A DNA stretch of 64,000 nt, from the NCBI GenBank assembly GCA_030149245.1, contig JASBRX010000036.1, positions 1 to 64,000 of the forward strand. The letters are read 5' to 3'. Source of the stretch: Sphingomonas bacterium. GTDB lineage: Bacteria; Pseudomonadota; Alphaproteobacteria; Sphingomonadales; Sphingomonadaceae. Under the pieces are notes generated by a model. The model did no database searches, was not told the DNA's origin, and worked only from the letters and a program-made list of their open reading frames with translations. The translations under genes were made by a program, and so were the position numbers. Below are positions 55,756 through 64,000 of the stretch, one piece after another; position 1 is the stretch's first letter, and every line of letters begins with the position of its first letter.

Positions 55756-57371
55756 ACGAAATCGCCGCACCAACGGATGAGGGTAGCCGCCGCCAGCGCG
55801 GTTTCCTGGGCTTTGTCGAACGCGCGGGCAACATGCTGCCCGAACCGACGATGATCTTCGTCTATCTCATCATCGCGCTGATGGCCGTCAGCGCGATCGG
55901 CGATTGGGCCGGATGGTCGGCATCGCTCCCCTATACCGGTGACGAAGCGCCGACCGGCGCGACGCTGGAAGGCGGGGTGCTCACCTACACCGCCGCCAGC
56001 CTGTTCTCCGAGGCCAATATCGGCCGCCTGCTGGTCGACATGCCGCGCACGATGAGCGGCTTCGCGCCGCTCGGCCTGATCCTCGTGATCATGCTCGGCG
56101 CGGCAGTGGCGGAGCGGTCGGGCATGTTCTCCGCCCTCATCCGCGCGAGCCTCGCCAATGCGCCCAAGGCGGTGCTGACCCCCATCGTCGCGATCATCGG
56201 CATGGTCTCGCACCACGCGTCCGACGCCGCCTATGTCGTGTTCATCCCGCTCGCCGCGATCGTCTATGCCGCCGCCGGGCGCCACCCCGTCGCAGGGCTA
56301 GCCGCCGCTTTTGCCGCCGTGTCGGGCGGCTATGCCGGCAACATCACGCCGGGCCAGATCGACGTGCTGCTGTTCGGCTTCACCCAGGAAGCCGCGCGGA
56401 TCGTCGAGCCGGGCTGGACGATGAACCCGGTCGGCAACTGGTGGTTCATCCTTGGTATCGTTGTCGTCTTCACCCCGGCGGTGTGGTTCATCACCGATAA
56501 GGTCGTCGAACCGCGCCTCGGCACATGGGGCGGCGGCGCGGATGCGGAGGTCGAGGCCGAACTCGCCCGCTCCGAAGTCACCCCCGACGAACGCCGCGGC
56601 CTGCGCCGCGCCGGCCTTGCCGCGCTCGCGGTGATCGCGCTCTATCTCGTCCTCACGCTCGCCCCCGGCTACACCCCGCTGATCAACGAAAAGGCGCAAG
56701 GGACCGCGCAGCTTCAGCCCTTTTACGGCGCGCTGATCGCCGGCTTCTTCCTGATGTTCGTCAGCTGCGGCATTGCCTTTGGCAGCGCGACCGGATCGAT
56801 CAAGTCCGCCGACGACGTCACCCGCATGATGCGCGAAGGCATTGCCAGCCTCGCGCCGTACATCGTGTTCGTGTTCTTCGCCGCGCATTTCGTGGCGATG
56901 TTCAACTGGTCCAATGTCGGCCCGATCATCGCGATCAACGGGGCGGAGGCGCTGCAGACCTTCGCGCTCCCCGCGCCGATCCTGCTGGTCAGCGTGCTGC
57001 TGCTGTCGTCCTTCCTCGACCTGTTCATCGGCTCGGCCAGCGCCAAGTGGAGCGCGCTCGCCCCGGTCGTGGTACCGATGTTCATGCTGCTCGGCATCAG
57101 CCCGGAAATGACCACGGCGGCCTACCGCATGGGCGACAGCTACACCAACATCATGACCCCGTTGATGAGCTATTTCCCGCTGATCCTCGCCTTTGCGCGC
57201 CGCTGGGACGGCACGTTCGGCGTCGGGTCGCTGCTCGCGCTGATGCTCCCCTATGCGCTCGCCTTCATGACGCTCGGCATCTCGATGGTGATCGCCTGGG
57301 TCGCGCTCGACCTGCCGCTCGGGCCGGGGGCAGGGGTGTTCTACGCCCCGCCCAATGGTGGAGGCGAATGA
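55752..57371 (+). CDS. AbgT-family transporter
   Basis: Integral membrane transporter of 539 residues with about a dozen hydrophobic segments ([55 protein letters not shown]). It belongs to the AbgT/MtrF family (p-aminobenzoyl-glutamate uptake or antimetabolite export). The hallmarks [17 protein letters not shown] and [20 protein letters not shown] are clear. It overlaps the liuA stop and the next start by 4 bp each, so it is co-translated with the leucine-degradation gene. The natural substrate is unknown. Confidence 0.9.
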   Translation: MNEIAAPTDEGSRRQRGFLGFVERAGNMLPEPTMIFVYLIIALMAVSAIGDWAGWSASLPYTGDEAPTGATLEGGVLTYTAASLFSEANIGRLLVDMPRTMSGFAPLGLILVIMLGAAVAERSGMFSALIRASLANAPKAVLTPIVAIIGMVSHHASDAAYVVFIPLAAIVYAAAGRHPVAGLAAAFAAVSGGYAGNITPGQIDVLLFGFTQEAARIVEPGWTMNPVGNWWFILGIVVVFTPAVWFITDKVVEPRLGTWGGGADAEVEAELARSEVTPDERRGLRRAGLAALAVIALYLVLTLAPGYTPLINEKAQGTAQLQPFYGALIAGFFLMFVSCGIAFGSATGSIKSADDVTRMMREGIASLAPYIVFVFFAAHFVAMFNWSNVGPIIAINGAEALQTFALPAPILLVSVLLLSSFLDLFIGSASAKWSALAPVVVPMFMLLGISPEMTTAAYRMGDSYTNIMTPLMSYFPLILAFARRWDGTFGVGSLLALMLPYALAFMTLGISMVIAWVALDLPLGPGAGVFYAPPNGGGE

Positions 57372-58105
57372 TCGCCGCCGCCCACCCGCTGCTCGACCTC
57401 GGCACGGAGCTGTTCGAGGACCTCTACCGCCCGCTCGACAGCGGTCGCTGGTCGCTAAGCGCGCCGGCGATGGTACTGACGCGCGGCTATTGGAGCCCGC
57501 CCGCGCTGGTGCCCAATGTCCGCGCACTCACCCGCGATGGCGACACCTGGATGTCGATCACCCCGCTCGAGATCGAAAGCCAGGCGATCGGCGTCCATTA
57601 CGCCAGCGGCCATGTCGCAATCTTCGGCCTCGGCATGGGCTGGGTCGCAGCAGTCACCGCGATGCGCGACAGCGTGACACGGGTCACGGTGGTCGAACGC
57701 GACCCCGACGTGATCGCGCTCCACGCCGATCTCGACCTGTTCGCGCGGCTGCCCGGCGGGGCGGGGGACAAGATTCGCGTCGTCCAGGGCGACGCACTCG
57801 AGTGGCGGCCTGACGCCCCGGTCGAGCTGCTCATGCCCGATATCTGGCTCTGGCTGGTCAGCGACGGCCGGGTCGAAGAAGTGCGGCAGATGCAGGCCAA
57901 TGTCGCCGCCGCCAACGTCTATTTCTGGGGGCAGGAGCTGGAAATCGCCCGCCACGCCCGCGCCGCCGGGATCGACCTCGACACCGCTGGCGTCGCCCAG
58001 GTCATCGCCAACTTCGGCCTCCCGCTCGTCGGCAACGACCTGCCCGACTATCCCGACCGCATCCGCGCCGCCGCCGACGCATGGATGCAGGACCGCTGGC
58101 TGTGA
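57368..58105 (+). CDS. SAM-dependent methyltransferase-like protein
   Basis: Protein of 245 residues with a class I methyltransferase-type nucleotide-binding turn ([58 protein letters not shown]). It resembles the spermidine-synthase-like subgroup. The substrate is unidentified. ATG at 57368 lies in an ATGA overlap with the AbgT stop. The much longer frame that opens at 56525 runs through AbgT in another frame and is rejected. It ends one base before the convergent DMT-like gene. Confidence 0.72.
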   Translation: MIAAAHPLLDLGTELFEDLYRPLDSGRWSLSAPAMVLTRGYWSPPALVPNVRALTRDGDTWMSITPLEIESQAIGVHYASGHVAIFGLGMGWVAAVTAMRDSVTRVTVVERDPDVIALHADLDLFARLPGGAGDKIRVVQGDALEWRPDAPVELLMPDIWLWLVSDGRVEEVRQMQANVAAANVYFWGQELEIARHARAAGIDLDTAGVAQVIANFGLPLVGNDLPDYPDRIRAAADAWMQDRWL

Positions 58106-58106
58106 C

Positions 58107-58445
58107 TCACTTGCCGACGAACAGAAACGCGACCCCCGCCATGATGCACGCAAACGCGGCGAAATGGCGCCAGTGCAGCGCCTCGCCCAGCACCGCGACC
58201 ATGAACACCCCGAACACGGTCAGCGCAATCGCCTCCTGCGCGATCTTGAGCTGCCCCGGCGTCCACCCGGCCAGAAAACCGACCCGGTTCGCTGGCACCG
58301 CAAAGCAATATTCGACCCCGGCGATCAGCCAGGACAGCAGGATCACCGTCAGCAACGGCTTCTCCAGCCCGCCTTTGCCGAGATGCCAGTACCAGGCGAT
58401 CGTCATGAACACATTGGACGCAATCAGCAGCAGGATCGTCGCCAT
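58107..58445 (-). CDS. DMT-family (DUF486-like) membrane protein
   Basis: Small inner-membrane protein of 112 residues with four hydrophobic segments ([75 protein letters not shown]). It matches the DUF486/DMT-superfamily short proteins of unknown transport role. GGGAG precedes the ATG at 58445. It is divergent from mccB by only 48 bp, so its promoter region overlaps that gene's control region. Confidence 0.82.
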   Translation of the reverse strand: MATILLLIASNVFMTIAWYWHLGKGGLEKPLLTVILLSWLIAGVEYCFAVPANRVGFLAGWTPGQLKIAQEAIALTVFGVFMVAVLGEALHWRHFAAFACIMAGVAFLFVGK

Positions 58446-58493
58446 GAAAACTCCCTTCGCCCCGCTCTGCGCGCTTGCCGCCGGGGGCGCAAG

Positions 58494-60095
58494 ATGAGCG
58501 GGCCCGTCCTGAAATCGCTCGTCAACGCCGAAGACCAAGGTTTCCGCACCAAGGCCGCGCACAACCGCGCGCTGGCGGAGAAGCTGCGCGCCGATGTCGC
58601 GCAGGCCGCGCTGGGCGGCAACGCAAAGTCCCGCGAGCGCCACACCGCGCGCGGCAAGCTGCTCCCGCGCGAGCGCGTCGAGCGCCTGCTCGACCCCGGC
58701 GCACCCTTCCTCGAAATCGGCCAGCTCGCCGCGTGCGACATGTATGACGGCGAGGTGCCGGGCGCGGGCATGATCGCCGGCATCGGCAAGGTCTCGGGCC
58801 GCACCTGCATGATCGTCTGCAACGATGCGACGGTAAAGGGCGGCACCTATTACCCGATGACGGTCAAGAAGCATCTGCGCGCGCAGGAGATTGCCGAGGC
58901 CAACCGGCTGCCCTGCATCTACCTCGTCGACAGCGGCGGCGCGAACCTGGCGCATCAGGCCGAGGTGTTCCCCGACCGCGACCATTTCGGCCGCATCTTC
59001 TTCAACCAGGCGAACATGAGCGCCAAGGGCATCCCCCAGATCGCCTGCGTCATGGGCAGCTGCACCGCGGGCGGCGCATACGTTCCCGCCATGTCCGACG
59101 AAAGCGTGATCGTGCGCGAACAGGGCACGATCTTCCTCGCGGGCCCGCCGCTGGTGAAGGCCGCGACGGGCGAGGAAATCAGTGCCGAGGATCTCGGCGG
59201 CGGCGACTTGCACGGGCGCAAATCGGGCGTGGTCGATCATGTCGCCGACAATGACGAACACGCGCTGACCATCGTCCGCGACATCGTCAGCCACCTCCCC
59301 GCCGACCGCAAACCCGACATCGCGCTGCTCGACCCGCGCCCGCCCAAGTTCGACGCCGAAGACCTGTACGGCATCGTCCCGACCGACGTCCGTGCGCCCT
59401 ATGACGTCCACGAAGTCATCGCGCGGCTGGTCGACGGCAGCGAATTCCACGAGTTCAAGGCGCTGTACGGAACCACCCTCGTCTGCGGCTTCGCCCATAT
59501 CTGGGGCATCCCGGTCGCGATCCTCGCCAATAATGGCGTGCTGTTCAGCGAAAGCGCGGTCAAGGGCGCGCATTTCATCGAACTCGCCTGCCAGCGCCGC
59601 ATCCCGCTGCTGTTCCTCCAGAATATCAGCGGCTTCATGGTTGGCGGAAAGTACGAGGCGGAGGGTATCGCCAAGCACGGCGCCAAGCTGGTGACCGCGG
59701 TGGCGACCGCCAGCGTGCCCAAGATCACCGTCCTGATCGGCGGGTCGTTCGGCGCCGGAAACTACGGCATGTGCGGCCGCGCTTACAGCCCCCGCTTCCT
59801 GTTCAGCTGGCCCAACAGCCGCATCAGCGTGATGGGCGGCGAACAGGCGGCAAGCGTGCTGGCGACGGTGCATCGCGACGCGGCGAGCTGGACGCCGGAG
59901 GAGGCTGAAGCCTTCAAACAACCGATCCGCGAAGATTACGAAGCCCAGGGCAACCCCTGGCACGCGACGGCGCGGTTGTGGGACGACGGCATCATCGACC
60001 CGGCCCAGACCCGCGACGTGCTGGGACTGGCGTTCGCGGCGACGCTGAACGCGCCGGTAGAGGAGGGGACACGCTTCGGCGTGTTCCGGATGTGA
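58494..60095 (+). CDS. liuB: Methylcrotonoyl-CoA carboxylase carboxyltransferase (beta) subunit
   Basis: Acyl-CoA carboxyltransferase of 533 residues in leucine degradation. Typical motifs: [60 protein letters not shown], and the C-terminal [20 protein letters not shown] with [20 protein letters not shown]. It forms a complex with the biotin-carrying alpha subunit (mccA, 1.0 kb downstream). A longer frame upstream inside the methyltransferase gene is rejected; the ATG at 58494 ([15 protein letters not shown]) is family-like. Confidence 0.94.
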   Translation: MSGPVLKSLVNAEDQGFRTKAAHNRALAEKLRADVAQAALGGNAKSRERHTARGKLLPRERVERLLDPGAPFLEIGQLAACDMYDGEVPGAGMIAGIGKVSGRTCMIVCNDATVKGGTYYPMTVKKHLRAQEIAEANRLPCIYLVDSGGANLAHQAEVFPDRDHFGRIFFNQANMSAKGIPQIACVMGSCTAGGAYVPAMSDESVIVREQGTIFLAGPPLVKAATGEEISAEDLGGGDLHGRKSGVVDHVADNDEHALTIVRDIVSHLPADRKPDIALLDPRPPKFDAEDLYGIVPTDVRAPYDVHEVIARLVDGSEFHEFKALYGTTLVCGFAHIWGIPVAILANNGVLFSESAVKGAHFIELACQRRIPLLFLQNISGFMVGGKYEAEGIAKHGAKLVTAVATASVPKITVLIGGSFGAGNYGMCGRAYSPRFLFSWPNSRISVMGGEQAASVLATVHRDAASWTPEEAEAFKQPIREDYEAQGNPWHATARLWDDGIIDPAQTRDVLGLAFAATLNAPVEEGTRFGVFRM

Positions 60096-60106
60096 GGGGG
60101 ACGGAG

Positions 60107-60310
60107 ATGAAAATCGACGATCAGGTGCTCGACTTGATCAAGCGAGTGCCGGGCCTGACTGAACTGGAGATCGCGCAAGAGATCTTCGGTGGCGATGGCT
60201 ATCAACAAAGGGTCAATGGTGCGTGCCGCTATCTGGTAAGTGAAGGTCAGATCGTAAGGAACGGCCGAGGCGGCAGGGGCGACCCTTTTCGATATACGTG
60301 TCCCCGATGA
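60107..60310 (+). CDS. Small winged-helix-like protein
   Basis: Protein of 67 residues (KIDDQVLDLIKRVPGLTELE; IAQEIFGGDGYQQRVNGACR; YLVSEGQIVRNGRGGRGDPF) that looks like a minimal winged helix, as in small restriction- or toxin-associated regulators. GGGGGACGGAG precedes the ATG. It follows liuB by 11 bp and is followed by repeat copy 5. Base composition is lower in GC than liuB, so it may be acquired. Not known to be linked to leucine breakdown. Confidence 0.6.
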   Translation: MKIDDQVLDLIKRVPGLTELEIAQEIFGGDGYQQRVNGACRYLVSEGQIVRNGRGGRGDPFRYTCPR

Positions 60311-60338
60311 GGCTCCTGCGGGTTGGGTTTTCTCAATT

Positions 60339-60491
60339 CCTCCCCCAGCTTGCTGGGGGAGGGGGACCGCCGCGAAGCGGTGGTGGAGGGGCCGCCGCGC
60401 AGACGGCGGAAACGCTGCTGCCGCGTACCGCCCTCTTCGGGGCGGCCCCTCCGTCAGCGCTGCGCGCTGCCACCTCCCCCGTTGGGGGAGG
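60339..60491. repeat. 160-bp multi-hairpin element, copy 5
   Basis: The same terminal hairpins (CCTCCCCCAGCTTGCTGGGGG at the left; CCTCCCCCGTTGGGGGAGG at the right), the CCGCGAAGCGG hairpin, GGTGGTGGAGGGGC, GCCCCTCCGTC and AGCGCTGCGCGCT. The central block is diverged. The right 38 bp (60454-60491) are also the last codons and stop of the minus-strand DUF559 gene. Confidence 0.85.
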
Positions 60492-60846
60492 AATTGCACC
60501 TCTCATCGGTAACGCGATGAATGTGGGTCAGGACGCCACTCAGATTGCCCAGCACTTCGCCCGCCGGAATCCGCAGCGTCGCAACCCCTTGCGCCGCCAG
60601 CCAAGCATCCCGCCGCGCATCCCGCTCGGGCCGGTCGCCATATTCATGCGCCTCCCCGTCCACCTCGACGCACAGCTTGGCGCGGTCGCAGTAAAAGTCG
60701 AGAATATACGGCCCCGCCGGATGCTGCTTGCGCCACTTGTCGCCGTCGCGCCCACGCAACTCGCGCCACAGCAGCCCTTCGGGCAGCGTCAGCTCCCGGC
60801 GCGCCTGTTTCGCGCGGCGGTACGACTTGCCATTGCCTTTCAGCAT
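60454..60846 (-). CDS. DUF559 (Vsr-like) endonuclease-domain protein
   Basis: Protein of 130 residues of the DUF559 family, related to very-short-patch-repair endonucleases. It has ARRELTLPEGLLWRELRGRD, YILDFYCDRAKLCVEVDGEA (the PD-(D/E)xK-like core with Asp and Glu) and LAAQGVATLRIPAGEVLGNL. The start at ATG 60846 follows a GGGCGGTCAC run. The C-terminus NSSPNGGGGSAQR is encoded by the right arm of repeat copy 5, and a matching terminal arm (60966-60989) lies upstream of the gene. The target is unknown; an association with the repeats is an inference. Confidence 0.8.
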   Translation of the reverse strand: MLKGNGKSYRRAKQARRELTLPEGLLWRELRGRDGDKWRKQHPAGPYILDFYCDRAKLCVEVDGEAHEYGDRPERDARRDAWLAAQGVATLRIPAGEVLGNLSGVLTHIHRVTDERCNSSPNGGGGSAQR

Positions 60847-60965
60847 GTGACCGCCCTTTCGCGCTTCGCGCGCCCCTCCACCATGCTTCGCCCACGGCTT
60901 GCTTTGCAAGCCGGCTTCGCTGCGGCGATGTGCCCCCGGCACATCGCTGCTCGCAGCTGCGCCCC

Positions 60966-60989
60966 CCTCCCCCAGCAAGCTGGGGGAGG
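60966..60989. repeat. Isolated terminal arm of the 160-bp element, upstream of the DUF559 gene
   Basis: CCTCCCCCAGCAAGCTGGGGG-AGG is the terminal hairpin of the family in reverse orientation. On the minus strand it reads CCTCCCCCAGCTTGCTGGGG, then about 120 bp later GGTGGAGGGGC, then the DUF559 start. So the nuclease gene begins behind the same left end as the other copies. Confidence 0.7.
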
Positions 60990-61000
60990 AATTTTCCATT

Positions 61001-61070
61001 CCTCCCCTGCACCGCAGGGGAGGAGGACCAGCCGCAGGCTGGTGGAGGGGCCGACGCCGCAGGGGTCGGA
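61001..61070. repeat. Truncated copy of the 160-bp element before mccA
   Basis: CCTCCCCTGCACCGCAGGGGAGG (terminal hairpin), then ACCAGCCGCAGGCTGGTGG (second hairpin with new stem sequence), then AGGGGC. The core and right half are missing. It ends about 40 bp before the mccA ATG. Confidence 0.75.
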
Positions 61071-61109
61071 AACCCGTCCGCACCGCGCTGCGCCTATTGA
61101 GGAAACCCC

Positions 61110-63047
61110 ATGATCACCTCCCTCCTCATCGCGAACCGCGGCGAGATCGCCTGTCGCATCATCCGCACCGCGCGAAGGCTCGGCATTCGCACCGTCGCGG
61201 TCTATTCCGACGCCGACGCCAACGCGCTCCACGTCCGCAGCGCGGATGAGGCGGTGCACATCGGCGCATCCCCGGCACGCGAATCCTACCTGGTCGGCGA
61301 GCGCATCATCGCCGCAGCCAAGCAGACCGGCGCACAGGCGATCCACCCCGGCTACGGCTTCCTCTCCGAAAATGCCGAGTTTGCCGAAGCGGTGCAGGCC
61401 GCCGGCCTGATCTGGGTCGGCCCCAACCCAGCCAGCATCCGCGCCATGGGCCTCAAAGACGCGGCCAAGAAGCTGATGCAGGACGCCCGCGTCCCCGTCA
61501 CGCCCGGCTATCTCGGCGAAGACCAGTCGCCCGATCGCCTGCAATCCGAAGCAGACCGCATCGGCTACCCCGTGCTGATCAAGGCGGTCGCGGGCGGCGG
61601 GGGCAAGGGGATGCGCCGCGTCGACGCCGCCGCCGACTTCGCCGACGCGCTCACCAGCTGCCAGCGCGAGGCCGCGTCGTCGTTCGGCAACGATCAGGTA
61701 CTGCTCGAAAAATACATCCTCGCGCCCCGGCATATCGAGGTGCAGGTGTTCGGCGACAGCCATGGCAACATCGTCCACCTGTTCGAACGCGACTGCTCGC
61801 TCCAGCGCCGCCACCAGAAGGTGATCGAGGAAGCCCCCGCGCCCGGCATGGACCCAGAAACCCGCGCCGCCGTGTGCGACGCGGCGGTCAAGGCCGCGCG
61901 CGCGGTCGACTATGTCGGCGCGGGCACGATCGAATTCATCGCCGACGCCAGCGAAGGCCTGCGCGCCGACCGCATCTGGTTCATGGAAATGAACACGCGG
62001 CTGCAGGTCGAACACCCGGTGACCGAGGCGATTACTGGCGTCGATCTGGTCGAATGGCAGCTGCGCGTTGCCAGCGGCGAACCCTTGCCCAAGCGGCAGT
62101 TCGAAATTTCGATGGAGGGCTGGGCGATGGAGGCGCGGCTCTATGCCGAGGACCCGGAGAAGGGATTCCTGCCGTCCATCGGCTCACTCGATTATTTCGC
62201 GCTGCCATACGGCATCCGTGTCGATACCGGCGTCGCCGAAGGGGCGACGGTCAGCCGATACTACGATCCCATGATCGCCAAGCTGATCGCGACTGGCCAC
62301 CACCGCGATGCGGCGCGCGAGCAACTCGCCGAAGCCTGCAAGAACATCCGGGTGCAGCCTGTCCGGACGAATGCGGAGTTCTTGGTGCGTCTGTTGGAAT
62401 CGCAGGCCTTCGTGGACGCGGAGATCGACACCGGCCTGATCGAGCACAACCTCGATACGCTCGTCGAACGCGAAGCGCCGGATGCGCAGCTGCTTTCGGC
62501 TGGCGCGCTGCTTCTGCTCGCCGCACCGGATAAGGGGCTGGCCGAACAGCCGCTGCTTTCCGGCAAAGGAAACCGCGAATGGGTGGTGTCCTCGGGCACG
62601 CAGTGGAATCCGCTGTTCGGCTTCCGTCTGAATGCGGCGGCAAAGCGCACCGTGCGCCTCGCCGTGGACGGTAGGCCCATGGAGATCGACCTGGATGCCA
62701 CGGGGCCGGTCGAGCCCAGCCGCTATGACATCGATGGCGATAGCGTCTGGGTTCAGGCCGAAGATGGCATTGCGGCGCATCGGTTCTCGTTCCCGCTCTC
62801 CGCCGCGTCCCAAACCAGTGGCGCCGCAGGCGACGGCGCAGTCCTCGCACCGATGCCCGGCCGCATCGTCTCGGTCGAGGTCAGCGAAGGGCAGGCGGTC
62901 ACCGCCGGTCAAAAGCTGCTGGTGCTCGAAGCCATGAAGATGGAACAGGCCCTGCTCGCCCCGTTCGACGGCGTGGTCGAAACCCTGACCGCCACGCCCG
63001 GCGCGCAGGTTCAGGTCGATGTGCTGCTGGTGAAGGTGGCCAAATAA
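61110..63047 (+). CDS. liuD: Methylcrotonoyl-CoA carboxylase biotin (alpha) subunit
   Basis: Biotin-dependent carboxylase subunit of 645 residues. Biotin carboxylase domain: LIANRGEIACRIIRTARRLG, VKAVAGGGGKGMR-like glycine loop (LIKAVAGGGGKGMRRV), and HIEVQVFGDSHGNIVHLFER. The C-terminal biotinyl domain carries Lys610 in VLEAMKMEQ. It pairs with liuB to carboxylate 3-methylcrotonyl-CoA. The two subunits are separated by a small wHTH gene, repeats and the DUF559 gene. REP palindromes follow the stop. Confidence 0.95.
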   Translation: MITSLLIANRGEIACRIIRTARRLGIRTVAVYSDADANALHVRSADEAVHIGASPARESYLVGERIIAAAKQTGAQAIHPGYGFLSENAEFAEAVQAAGLIWVGPNPASIRAMGLKDAAKKLMQDARVPVTPGYLGEDQSPDRLQSEADRIGYPVLIKAVAGGGGKGMRRVDAAADFADALTSCQREAASSFGNDQVLLEKYILAPRHIEVQVFGDSHGNIVHLFERDCSLQRRHQKVIEEAPAPGMDPETRAAVCDAAVKAARAVDYVGAGTIEFIADASEGLRADRIWFMEMNTRLQVEHPVTEAITGVDLVEWQLRVASGEPLPKRQFEISMEGWAMEARLYAEDPEKGFLPSIGSLDYFALPYGIRVDTGVAEGATVSRYYDPMIAKLIATGHHRDAAREQLAEACKNIRVQPVRTNAEFLVRLLESQAFVDAEIDTGLIEHNLDTLVEREAPDAQLLSAGALLLLAAPDKGLAEQPLLSGKGNREWVVSSGTQWNPLFGFRLNAAAKRTVRLAVDGRPMEIDLDATGPVEPSRYDIDGDSVWVQAEDGIAAHRFSFPLSAASQTSGAAGDGAVLAPMPGRIVSVEVSEGQAVTAGQKLLVLEAMKMEQALLAPFDGVVETLTATPGAQVQVDVLLVKVAK

Positions 63048-63048
63048 C

Positions 63049-63200
63049 CGTCGCCCCGGCGCAGGCCGGGGCCGCCAGAGGCTCAAGCGACCCCCTCTAC
63101 CCAGGCCCGACCCACCTCGTCGCCCCGGCGCAGGCCGGGGCCGCCAAGTTTTGCGCGCCCACCTATCCTTCTAGCGGCCCCGGCCAGCGCCGGGGCGACG
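63049..63200. repeat. Cluster of three REP units
   Basis: CGTCGCCCCGGCGCAGGCCG occurs in direct orientation at 63049 and 63118, and inverted at 63174-63200 (CGGCCAGCGCCGGGGCGACG). It matches the CGTC-CCCG class in fmt. It likely forms hairpins after mccA. Confidence 0.8.
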
Positions 63201-63534
63201 GGGGTGGTTCGGGCGCGTGACTAGGTGTCGCTTGATCTTCTCGCGCCGACGGCACGCGTCTCGATCCACTCTGCCGACATTCCCTAATGCAAGAGACACA
63301 CCCCACCCGACACCCACGGCGCGTTCATCCGCGACATGTTCGCATCGCCGATTCAACCCGCCAGCGCCGAATCACCCCACCACGCCAAACAATCGGTCCA
63401 AACACCGCGCGCCCAACCACCAAAAACCCTCGCAAAACCGCGGGCTACAGCCCTGCATCTTTCCTACAAGAACCCATTTGGCTAAAATACATTCTCATAA
63501 ACCAGCCGGAAATGAGAATGTACACACACGCCGC
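63201..63534. other. Intergenic stretch without a supported gene
   Basis: No convincing ORF, RNA or hairpin terminator is seen. The plus-strand frame starting at 63287 mostly mirrors the aldolase gene on the other strand and has no domain. The composition near 63420-63530 is AT-richer. Confidence 0.5.
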
Positions 63535-64000
63535 CTATTCCCGCCAGCTGGTATCCACCCGATCGACCAGCCGCACCATCGCCGCAAAATCCGCCGCGCC
63601 CGGCCCGCCAGGCACCTGCGCCATATGCAGGTCGCGCTGGTGCACCGCGACCACTTCGGGCGACACCGTCAGCGGCTTGCCCATCGACAGCGTCGCCAGC
63701 TGGATCTCGCACGCGCGCTGCAGCGACCAATGCTTGATGAACGCCTCGGGCAATGTCCGCCCCATCGCGACGATGCCATGGTTGCGCAGCAACAGCATGC
63801 GCTTGTCGCCAAGGTTCGCGACCAGCCGCGCGCCCTCTTCGTCGCGCACCGTCACGCCCTCGAAATCATGATAGGCGACCTGCCCCGCGAAATTGCACGC
63901 GTAGAAATTGATCGGCTGCAACCCGCCTTCCAGGCTCGAAACCGCCATCCCCGCCGTCGTATGCGTATGCATGATGCAATGCACATCGGGCAAATGCCGG
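63535..64000 (-). CDS. Class II aldolase/adducin-family protein (5' end outside window)
   Basis: The C-terminal 155 residues or so of a class II aldolase-fold protein. The zinc-site motif HTHTTAGMAVSSLEGGLQPI is present, with RMLLLRNHGIVAMGRTLPEA, another zinc histidine stretch. The gene reads leftward and begins beyond base 64000, so the N-terminal part is missing. Members cleave sugar phosphates (fuculose or ribulose type) or act on related substrates; the exact substrate is unknown. Confidence 0.85.
   Translation of the reverse strand, partial: RHLPDVHCIMHTHTTAGMAVSSLEGGLQPINFYACNFAGQVAYHDFEGVTVRDEEGARLVANLGDKRMLLLRNHGIVAMGRTLPEAFIKHWSLQRACEIQLATLSMGKPLTVSPEVVAVHQRDLHMAQVPGGPGAADFAAMVRLVDRVDTSWRE

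Noticed and set aside
56525..58105. 526-codon frame starting inside AbgT
   Set aside because: Only the part after 57368 has methyltransferase motifs; the rest is a shadow of the transporter.
63287..63871. Plus-strand 194-codon ORF near the right edge
   Set aside because: Mostly antisense to the aldolase fragment and without a domain or ribosome site.

Overview
The window is GC-rich chromosomal DNA from an alphaproteobacterium, most likely a Sphingomonas or a close sphingomonad. This rests on gene content and style: cheAWYBR order, an Oar-like TonB receptor, alphaproteobacterial leuC/leuD, gamma carbonic anhydrase, and REP-type palindromes between genes. No rRNA, tRNA, prophage, IS transposase or CRISPR array was found. 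The species cannot be named from the sequence alone.

Layout. 0.1-6.5 kb: a twin-HTH regulator, then a chemotaxis operon cheA-cheW-cheY-cheB-cheR. 6.5-12.3 kb: housekeeping genes (amidase, NAD(P)HX repair, rRNA methyltransferase, truA, fmt, recR). 12.3-15.7 kb: a small AT-richer islet, then def, a nitronate monooxygenase, gamma carbonic anhydrase and small membrane proteins. 15.9-18.2 kb: scoA-HAD lipoprotein-scoB. 18.4-21.5 kb: a membrane protein, and a membrane-linked winged-helix regulator coupled to an epimerase. 21.6-24.9 kb: leuC, a 42-codon ORF, leuD and a quinone oxidoreductase. 24.9-28.4 kb: a PstS-like protein, DUF2975/XRE pair, MoxR ATPase and an unknown protein. 28.6-31.8 kb: three exported CsgG-like proteins. 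31.8-39 kb: a histidine phosphatase, lepA, and a GH144-type glycosidase next to a TonB receptor that has a LacI-type operator. 39.5-49.9 kb: two signalling blocks (REC-GGDEF-EAL with CHASE4 kinase; EAL with TPR hybrid kinase and receiver), separated by a secreted protein and a membrane-anchored SET-domain protein. 50-53.5 kb: a prolyl-hydroxylase-like enzyme, an RcnB-like protein, an orphan 2Fe-2S subunit with MaoC, and an orphan ORF. 53.6-63 kb: a LysR regulator and a leucine/isovalerate (liu) cluster interrupted by a transporter, a methyltransferase, a DMT-like protein, a small winged-helix protein and a DUF559 nuclease. The right edge cuts a class II aldolase.

The most unusual signal is a family of roughly 160-bp intergenic elements at about 18.25, 39.23, 49.92, 52.85 and 60.34 kb, with partial copies near 60.97-61.06 kb. 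They are built from about six small hairpins whose stems vary in a compensatory way. In one copy the central module is inverted relative to the flanks. One DUF559 nuclease gene starts just after a terminal arm of this family and takes its stop codon from another copy, so the repeats and the nuclease may form a mobile or REP/RAYT-like system. A second, shorter REP class (CGTC-CCCG palindromes) is also scattered here, and one copy lies in frame inside fmt.
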